Shown here in pieces: positions 56,801 to 64,000 of a stretch of DNA of 64,000 nucleotides. Within the stretch, counting starts at the first letter, position 1. Each line of letters begins with the position of its first letter. A program made the position numbers and the translations under genes. The stretch comes from Megachile rotundata (lineage: Eukaryota; Arthropoda; Insecta; Hymenoptera; Megachilidae), in NCBI RefSeq assembly GCF_050947335.1, contig NC_134993.1:9548001-9612000 (forward strand), written 5' to 3'. A model generated the notes under the pieces. It searched no databases. It was given only the letters and a program-made list of their open reading frames with translations, and had not been told where the DNA came from.

Positions 56801-57660
56801 CAGAAATTTAAGGATTTGGCAGTTTAGGGATTTGGTAATTTAGGGATGTGGAATTCAAGGTTTTGGAAATTTAGAGATTTGGGGATTTAAGGATATGGAA
56901 ATTTAGGGTTTTGGGAATTAGGGAGATCTGGGAATTTAGAGATTTGGGAATTTAGTGATTTTTTTACTTAGGGATCTAGTAATTTTGTTTTTTTTTAATC
57001 TTAAGTATTTGGGAGTCCAGGAACTTTTTATTTTAGGGATCAGGGATCTAGTAATGTAGGAATTTTTAATCCTAGGAATTTGGGAACCCAGGGACTTTTT
57101 AGCTTAGGAATTTAGTAATTTAGGGATTTTCAAGCTTAGGGGTTTGGGAATCTAGGGACTTTTTAACTTAGGGATCTAGTAATTCATGGTTTTGAGAACT
57201 TAGGGATTTTGAAATTTATGAACTTTGGAATTTGGAAATTAAAAATTGATTATTTGGAAATTTAAGGTGTCATTTTGAAAATTCAATAGTTAGGGAATTT
57301 AGTAATTGTGTAATATAGAAGTTGAGAAATTTAACAGTTTTGGAATTTGTAGACGTAGAAGTTTAACAGTTGAGGTATTCGTAAACATATAAATTTTGGA
57401 ATTTAGGGATTTGGAAATTTTTGAATTTGGAAATTTAGAAATTCTCAAATTTAGAAATTTACGAATTTTACAATTGAATGACTTATAAAGTAAATTGTTA
57501 AATTTGGCAATTTTATGATTTGGAAATGTAGAAATTTAAGAAAGTTTGGATTTTGAAATTTAGAAGTTTATCAATTTAAGTAGATGCAAATTTGTAAATT
57601 TAGTGATTCTGAAATCTGCAAATTTGGGTATCTAGGAATTCAGCAATTTATAAATTTGAA
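56801..57660. repeat. Decayed flank of the G-rich octamer array
   Basis: AATTTAGGGATTTGG-like units are recognisable to about 57240, then only scattered AAATTTGG pieces to about 57660. The organisation (pure core, decayed right flank) mirrors 11950-13665. Confidence 0.8.
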
Positions 57661-57664
57661 ATGT

Positions 57665-58165
57665 TGCAAATCTGTAATTTTGTAAATTCGTAAATTTGTT
57701 AATTTGTAAATTCGTAAATTCGTAAATTCCTAAATTCGGGAATTCGGGAATTCGGGAATTCGTAAATTCGTAAATTCGTAAATTCGTAAATTCGTAAATT
57801 CGGGAATTCGTAAATTCGGAAATTCATGAATTCGTAAATTCGTAAATTCGTAAATTCGTGAATTCGTAAATTCGTGAATTCGTAAATTCGTAAATTCGTA
57901 AATTCGTAAATTCGTAAATTCGTAAATTCGTAAATTCGGGAATTCATGAATTCGTAAATTCGTAAATTCGTAAATTCGTAAATTCGTAAATTCGTAAATT
58001 CGGGAATTCGTAAATTCGGGAATTCGTAAATTCGGGAATTCGTAAATTCGGGAATTCATGAATTCGTAAATTCGTAAATTCGTAAATTCGTAAATTCGTA
58101 AATTCGTAAATTCATAAATTCGTAAATTCGTAAATTCATAAATTCGTAAATTCGTAAATAAATTA
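57665..58165. repeat. 8-bp AATTCGTA array with GGGAATTCG blocks
   Basis: About 60 octamers AATTCGTA in phase, interspersed with AATTCGGG and AATTCATG variants in repeating blocks. The unit brings a CpG every 8 bp. Minus-strand frames (57699-57947, 57730-58059) are by-products with a TNLRIYEF-type repeat. Confidence 0.96.
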
Positions 58166-59145
58166 GCAAATTTCTACCTTCATATATTTGAAACGTTCCA
58201 GATTTGTATGGCAAACTTACTAATTTCTAAATTCGAATATTTCCTGACATATAAATTCACAAATACATACATATAAGGGTTCAGTAACTCAAAATTGAAG
58301 ATCCGTCAAATATTCAATAAATTAAAAAAAATTTCAAAAATATAAAATGCACCAATTTCGACATTTCAAAACTCACACAAAAATTCTATCTCAAAATAAA
58401 TATCCTCTCATTCAGCATGCATGCTGAAGCACCCTGTACACCATTCTGGAAAAACGGTTCCATCCGTTCAGTTTTGTTCTCCTGTATAAGTGTTAGCGCG
58501 AGGCTGCTGGCAGACAGAACCGGCTTGGGCTCGTTTCTCTTCACCGTCGTTTGTATCCTCGTTCAACCATAACGCTTAAAGATATTCCCGTATCAGCATA
58601 TCCTTGTTGCACGCCACGCGAACGTCGAGCGACCAACTCGATGCACCTGCACCCGTGCTGCACCGTTGTATCTCACCCTCCCCTCTCCTCTCTGCTCCTC
58701 TCCTCTTTCGGATTCTCCGCGCGAGTCTTGTGCCTGCTCGCTTGTCATCCCAGCGTATTCTTGGCTCTGCCGATCCTCAGCGATAACAGCGAGCCTCGCT
58801 CGAGTCATTGTTGTTTGTTTCGATGCTACGAGGATGGCCAATAATTCTTCTTTAACCATTGTATGCCTGAGACCAGGAATATTTAGGACCTAACTCGCCT
58901 AACTTACATGAGTTTTTGAGGAAACCGACAGTCTGCGGTTATGCTGATACGGATGTGGTGTGTTTTGCGGGGAGGAGTTTTGTTACTTGGTTTATGGGGA
59001 GTTTGGGTTTATTTGGAGTCTTTGGGAATTGGAGATTTTTATGTTGAACATTTGTGAATTGTACGACGAAATTATAATACGGAATAAGCAAAATAGGAAA
59101 TTAGAAGATTATACAATAGTTACACTACGAAATCATGATATTATA
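58166..59145. other. Unique sequence with a CpG-containing island
   Basis: AT-rich to 58430. The island 58440-58900 has the highest GC in this part and three overlapping plus frames (58551-58844, 58604-58786, 58666-58893) plus one minus frame (58593-58859), none with a recognised domain. An untranslated exon or promoter is possible but not demonstrable. The rest is AT/G-rich unique sequence. Confidence 0.4.
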
Positions 59146-59149
59146 AAAA

Positions 59150-59730
59150 TATAAAATTACATAATTACACTACAACAGTAAAAAATTATATAATTACAAG
59201 GTTATAAGATTATAAGATTACAAAATTACAAAATTACAAAATTATAAAATTATAAAAATTTAAAAATTAAAAATTATAAAATTATAAAAATATAATATTA
59301 CAAAGTTACATTATAAAATTACAAAATCACAAAGTTATAAGATCATAAGATTACAAAATTACAAAATTATAAAATTACAAAAATATAATATTACATTGGA
59401 TATATAAATATAATAGTACATTGGAAAATTACAAAATTACAAGGTTATAAGATCATAAGATTACAAAATTAAAAATTATAAATTTATAAAATTATAAAAT
59501 TATAAAATTATAAAATTGCAAAAATATAATATTACAAAGTTACATTATAAAATTACAAAGTTACATTATAAAATTACAAAATTACAGAAATATAATATTA
59601 CAAAGCTACATTACCAAACTACCAAATTACCAAATTACAAAATTATAAGATTACAAGATTACGAAATTACAAAATTACAAAAGTCTAAAATTATAAAGTT
59701 GCAAAAGTATAAAAATATAATGTTATGAAA
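59150..59730. repeat. 8-bp AAAATTAC / AAAATTAT array
   Basis: Octamers AAAATTAC and AAAATTAT in phase, with longer blocks (for example AAGGTTATAAGATTATAAGA, and an ATATTACAAAGTTACATTAT block) recurring at about 140-150 bp. Confidence 0.93.
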
Positions 59731-59739
59731 TCCTCAAAT

Positions 59740-60430
59740 TTCCTATTTCCTAAACACTGAAATTCCAAAGTTCCCAAAATCCCAAAATTAAAAAAGCCCT
59801 AAATTTATTTATTATGAAATAACAAAATTCAGAAATTCTCAAAATTATGAATTTAGAAGTACTGAAATTTACAATTTTTTAAATTTCCACATTTTCTAAT
59901 TTTCAAATTCCTAAATTTTTTAATTTTCAGATCTCTAAATACTCAAACTCCTAAATATTAAAATTCCCACAGTGAAAGTTCCCTAAATTTCCAAATCCCT
60001 AAATTTCAAATGTCCTACATTACTAAATTCCTAAATTTCAAAATCCCTAAACTATCAGATCCCTAAGTAAAAAAATCCCTAAATTACCTAATTACCAATT
60101 CTCTGAATTTCTACATCCCAAAATTAAGAAATCACTAAATTCCAAAAATTCGAAATTTAGAAATGACTATATTCTAAATTCCCTAAATTACCAGATCACA
60201 AAGTTAAAAATTCACTAAATACCCACATCCCGAAATTCCTAAATCCCTAAATTTTCAAATCTCTAAATTTCCAAATCCCTAAATTTTCAAATCCCTAAAT
60301 TTCCAAATCCCTAAATTTTCAAATCCGTAAATTTCCAAATCCCTAAATTTTCAAATCCCAAAACTCCCAAATCCCTAAATTTCCAAATCCCTAAATTTTC
60401 AAATCCCAAAACTCCCAAATCTCCAAATTT
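59740..60430. repeat. C-rich octamer array CCTAAATTTCCAAATC
   Basis: Loose to about 60230, then a more regular 16/32-bp unit CCTAAATTTCCAAATC / CCTAAATTTTCAAATC to about 60430. Confidence 0.9.
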
Positions 60431-61030
60431 CTAAATCCCTAAATTACCAAATCCCAAAATTTCCAATGTCCTATATTCTCAAATCTCACAACTCCCAAAT
60501 CCCAAATCCTAAAATTCCCAAATCTTAAAATTCCCCAAATTACAAAATTCCCAAATCTCAGAATTCCCAAATTCCAGAATTCCAAATCCCAAAATTCCCA
60601 AATCCCAAAATTTCCAAATCCCAAAATTCCCAAATCCCAAATTTCCCAAGTCCCAAAATTCCCAAATCCCAAAATTCCCAAGTCCCGAAATTCCCAAATC
60701 CCAAAATTCCCAAATCCCAAAATTCCCAAATCCCAAAATTCCCAAGTCCCAAAATTCCCAAATCCCAAAATTCCCAAATCCCAAAATTCCCAAGTCCCAA
60801 AATTCCCAAATCCCAAAATTCCCAAATCCCAAAATTCCCAAATCCCAAAATTCCCAAATCCCAAAATTCCCAAATCCCAAAATTCCCAAATCCCAAAATT
60901 CCCAAATCCCAAAATTCCCAAATCCCAAAATTCCCAAATCCCAAAATTCCCAAATCCCAAAATTCCAAAATCTCAAAATTCCCAAATCCCAAAATGTCCA
61001 AATCCCAAAATACCCAAATCCCAAAATCCC
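60431..61030. repeat. 16-bp minisatellite CCCAAAATTCCCAAAT, third locus
   Basis: The 16-mer CCCAAAATTCCCAAAT is error-free for about ten units at roughly 60797-60962, the complement of the cores at 12283 and 56633. The left part has CCCAAGTCCC variants as in 10535-11330. Minus-strand frames up to 188 codons are by-products. Confidence 0.96.
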
Positions 61031-61830
61031 AACAGCGAATTGTCTACGAATCACTTTTAAATAACTCGTCATCAATATCTGACCATCAATACCTGATCAA
61101 GATCAGAATTAACATGTCAGTCGAAGAATTGCACCACCAACATAACTAAAACACAAATAATAATTTTCTCGTTAAACAGCACTATCGGTGTGTTACCACT
61201 AGCATTCTCGGCAGTTCTCTGTACCTTTTTACAAGCTGCACGCCACGAAACCACGACAACCCCATCCCCTCTCCGCTTTTCCCGCCGGCTAGTTCCTTTC
61301 CGCTTGTACACCGTTCTCGTCCTTTATAATCGAGCTCTGTGTGTATCTTGATCGCCGGGGCTCTTTTATGCTCGCAGCAGACATGCTATGGTCAGCTACG
61401 AAGCCGCGTTTACGCGTTGCTTTTGATCACCGGCCAGCTCGAACAGCGGTGATTTTCACGTGCTTGTCTAGTCATATCGAAGAACCTCCGAGCCTATTTG
61501 CTCTCGAACGTTCAATCGTGAATTTACCGAGATCCTGTATACCGTAATTGGAGGAAGCCCTTTCGAAAGACTTGTTCGGGGTGAGCTTGAAATGCAACGC
61601 CGTACCGGCATTAATGGAATGGTTTGTATTTCATTATCTGCGCATCCGCGCTAATAGCTTGACTGTTCACTGGTTTCGTTGCAACAGCATTCTATTTCAC
61701 TCGCTATTAACTGCACGGAATCTTGCGGTTTTGTCGTTTGGAAGATTTTAGAGGGTTTTTTGGAGCGATTTCAGAGCGCGCTTCATTCGCTGTAATGGCA
61801 GCAATTTTGTTTTGAGTGGAATTTTGGTGA
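61031..61830. other. Unique island, no gene supported
   Basis: Mixed to GC-rich sequence with short frames on both strands (61117-61311 minus; 61341-61547 and 61548-61751 plus), none recognised. Confidence 0.4.
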
Positions 61831-61834
61831 TGAA

Positions 61835-62985
61835 GTAAATATGTAGCTGGATTCTGTGAACTTTTTGCTTTAATTTGATGTGTCACAAGTGCGACTTTGC
61901 TTTACTTTCTTGTACAATACTACTGAACGTTAGAAATGAACCACTGCTTGCTCTAACTGTCACATATCAACCATACTAAGGAAATATGTATACAGCAGTA
62001 TTCAGTGAACTCTGAGCTTTAATTTGATATGTCACAAGCACCACTTTGCTTTACTTTCTTGTATAATACTATTGAACGTTAGAAATGAAACACTGCTTGC
62101 TCTAACTGTCACATATCAACCATACTAAGGAAATGTGTACACAGCAGTATTCAGTGAACTCTGAGCTTTAATTTCATATGTCACAAGTGCCACTTTGCTT
62201 TACTTTCTTGTACAATACTACTGAACGTTAGAAATGAAACACTGCTTGCTCTAACTGTCACATATCAACCATACTAAGGAAATATGTATACAGTAGTATT
62301 CAGTGAACTCTGAGCTTTAATTTGATATGTCACAAGCACCACTTTGCATTACTTTCTTGTACAATACTACTGAACGTTAGAAATGAATCACTGCTTGCTC
62401 TAACTGTCACATATCAACCATACTAAGGAAATATGTATACAGTAGTGTTCAGTGAACTCTGAGCTTTAATTTGATATGTCACAAGCACCACTTTGCATTA
62501 CTTTCTTGTACAATACTACTGAACGTTAGAAACAAACCACTGCTTGCTCTAACTGTCACATATCAACCATACTAAGGAAATATGTATATAGTAGTATTCA
62601 GTGAACTCTGAGCTTTAATTTGATATGTCACAAGTGCCACTTTGCTTTACTTTCTTGTACAATATTACTGAACGTTAGAAATGAAACACTGCTTGCTCTA
62701 ACTGTCACATATCAACCATACTAAGGAAATATGTATACAGTAGTATTCAGTGAACTCTGAGCTTTAATTTGATATGTCACAAGCACCACTTTGCATTACT
62801 TTCTTGTACAATACTACTGAACGTTAGAAATGAAACACTGCTTGCTCTAACTGTCACATATCAACCATACTAAGGAAATATGTATACAGTAGTGTTCAGT
62901 GAACTCTGAGCTTTAATTTGATATGTCACAAGCACCACTTTGCATTACTTTCTTCTAAAATAATACAGAACGTCAGAAACTTAGA
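61835..62985 (-). repeat. 149-bp homogenised satellite, about 7.5 copies
   Basis: CACTGCTTGCTCTAACTGTC recurs at 61942, 62091, 62240, 62389, 62538, 62687 and 62836, an exact 149-bp step. Copies differ at only a few positions each. On the minus strand the unit reads GACAGTTAGAGCAAGCAGTG, then TTTCATTTCTAACGTTC, AAAGTGGTGCTTGTGACAT and TTCACTGAA. These align in the same order with the core, GTTCATTACTG, GAAAGTGGCACTTATTACAT and TTGCTGAAAG pieces of the ~165-bp family, so it is a shortened, homogenised branch of that family in inverted orientation. Confidence 0.96.
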
Positions 62986-63300
62986 AACGGCACACTGCTC
63001 TCTCTAAGTGTCCACCACACATCTTATATTCATATGATGATAAGTGTATGTAATCAGTAACAAATTTGAAGCATTTCTGTGTTGTCAAATCGTGTTAACT
63101 TCATTTTTCGAAATAGGTCACTGCTTTCTGTAACTGTCCGCCACTTTACACGAAGAATATTAATGAACCACTTATAACCATTTATTCTAAACACCAAATA
63201 GTTATAACATAAATTATACATCCTCAAACTGTATTATAATTAAAAATCCAAAAAACAACCTACTGCTTTCGTTAACTGTCCGCCATCTTATATTACACAT
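62986..63300 (-). repeat. Diverged monomers flanking the 149-bp array
   Basis: Minus-strand core remnants occur near 62993-63016, 63119-63142 (GGCGGACAGTTACAGAAAGC) and 63259-63286 (ATGGCGGACAGTTAACGAAA). Here the ATGGCGGACAGTTA form of arrays A-C is kept, which links the homogenised array to them. Confidence 0.85.
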
Positions 63301-63466
63301 GTTATCATTTTTTGATAGACTTTAAACTTATTCCCATACCAAATTATGTTAAATTTCAAGCTTATTTAAATTTAGTTAATAAACTAACAAAATATTGCAT
63401 ATATGCAATATACCATGTTATGCAATATAAGAAGCGCCTCATACTTATCAAGTGGAATAAAATATT
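63301..63466. other. AT-rich unique sequence
   Basis: Short AT-rich stretch with a small ATTGCATATATGCAATATA palindrome near 63395-63412. No gene seen. Confidence 0.5.
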
Positions 63467-63904
63467 TCATAAATAAAGAATTTGAACACTCGATAAATAA
63501 AGAAATGAAAATGCAAAGTAGCAATGAATGTAAAGCACATTTTCAAAGTGGCAATAAACAGTATATTTCTGAAACGGCAATAAATTGAAATGTTGTCGCA
63601 CGAAGTGTATTACGATTACATTTCCGTTGATGGAAGCTTGTTGTTCTTGATGAAAGTTCCAATTGCAGCTTGCCCCACGATATATCCTTCCTAATACGTG
63701 AATATGTTCTGCGCGATGGTTAATTATGATTTGCCTGAGGATACACTGTGTTCTCCTTGTAGCATGTAAATTGGATCTCAATGTTAATTTGTTCGAATTG
63801 GTAAATGGTTGTACAGCGAAGGTAACTGCACCGTGACAGATTAGCTCAGTTTTGTGAATTACCGTGAACTGCTTTTTGTCTCGAGTGTTATGTAGTATAT
63901 TCAT
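63467..63904 (-). CDS. Unrecognised 145-codon open frame
   Basis: This is the longest minus-strand open frame outside repeats. The middle part (residues about 45-110) has a balanced, protein-like composition with RRTQCILRQIIINHRAEHIH and CNWNFHQEQQ, whereas the C-terminal 35 residues are the hydrophobic translation of AT-rich sequence. I recognise no family, signal peptide or domain. A real exon could begin after the AG of GGTGCAG (about 63824) and end before the AT-rich part, but no clear donor is seen. It may be a remnant of a gene or mobile element, or chance. Confidence 0.18.
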   Translation of the reverse strand: MNILHNTRDKKQFTVIHKTELICHGAVTFAVQPFTNSNKLTLRSNLHATRRTQCILRQIIINHRAEHIHVLGRIYRGASCNWNFHQEQQASINGNVIVIHFVRQHFNLLPFQKYTVYCHFENVLYIHCYFAFSFLYLSSVQILYL

Positions 63905-64000
63905 CCGTGTTTAAAGGTGGAATTGTTAAGTACACAAAATGATTTTTTGCACTAAAAATCATAATATTGAGTTATTGAAAATGAGAAGATAAATTAGTGT

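Noticed and set aside
57699..58059. TNLRIYEF repeat frames resembling leucine-rich or coiled repeats
   Set aside because: Direct consequence of the AATTCGTA octamer.
58551..58859. Four overlapping frames in the 58.5-58.9 kb island
   Set aside because: Overlap in all phases and lack of motifs suggest few stops by composition rather than coding.

Overview
The window looks like AT-rich nuclear DNA from an insect, probably a hymenopteran such as a bee. This is inferred from base composition, from CpG-containing islands set in AT-rich sequence, from scattered AACCTAACC-type motifs, and from a decayed Tc1/mariner transposase tail of a type common in arthropods. There is no bacterial-style gene organisation. 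I found no convincing protein-coding exon, rRNA or tRNA. Almost every long open frame is a by-product of a tandem repeat whose unit lacks stop codons, or is one of several conflicting frames in a short unique island. The stretch is best read as intergenic or large-intron sequence rich in satellite DNA.

Layout. The first 6 kb hold a 171-bp tandem repeat, a 159-bp tandem repeat, a broken transposase fragment, a 40-bp minisatellite and the first of many 8/16-bp-phased arrays. From 10.5 to 32.5 kb such arrays (GGGATTTT, GGAATTTG, GAATTCCA, CCTAATTT and similar) alternate with unique islands of about 0.3-1 kb. From 33 to 55 kb the main theme is a different satellite, with monomers of about 150-175 bp and a GACAGTTA...AAGCAGTG core. 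It occurs at 33.1-34.6, 49.3-50.3 and 53.7-55.0 kb. At 61.8-63.3 kb it recurs in inverted orientation, mostly as a homogenised 149-bp array. The tail from 55.5 to 61 kb returns to octamer-phased arrays.

The most interesting objects are two copies of one non-autonomous DNA element, at 22961-24098 and 46677-47899, in opposite orientation. Each has terminal inverted repeats of about 130-145 bp. The second copy has a clear TA target duplication. The interior consists almost entirely of a CpG-dense 15-bp satellite (ACGCGT plus spacer) with a shared 345-bp higher-order repeat. One inner edge carries an NRF-1-like palindrome next to a CCAAT box.

A second theme is that the octamer-phased arrays, roughly a quarter of the window by hand summation, behave as one superfamily. 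They share an AATT/ATTT core, keep phase in multiples of 8 bp and keep strand polarity within each array. At several distant loci they have been homogenised to the same 16-mer, GGGATTTGGGAATTTT, which fits the canonical G-quadruplex pattern.

All boundaries and periods were read by eye. Protein and repeat identifications are from memory of family features, without database searches.
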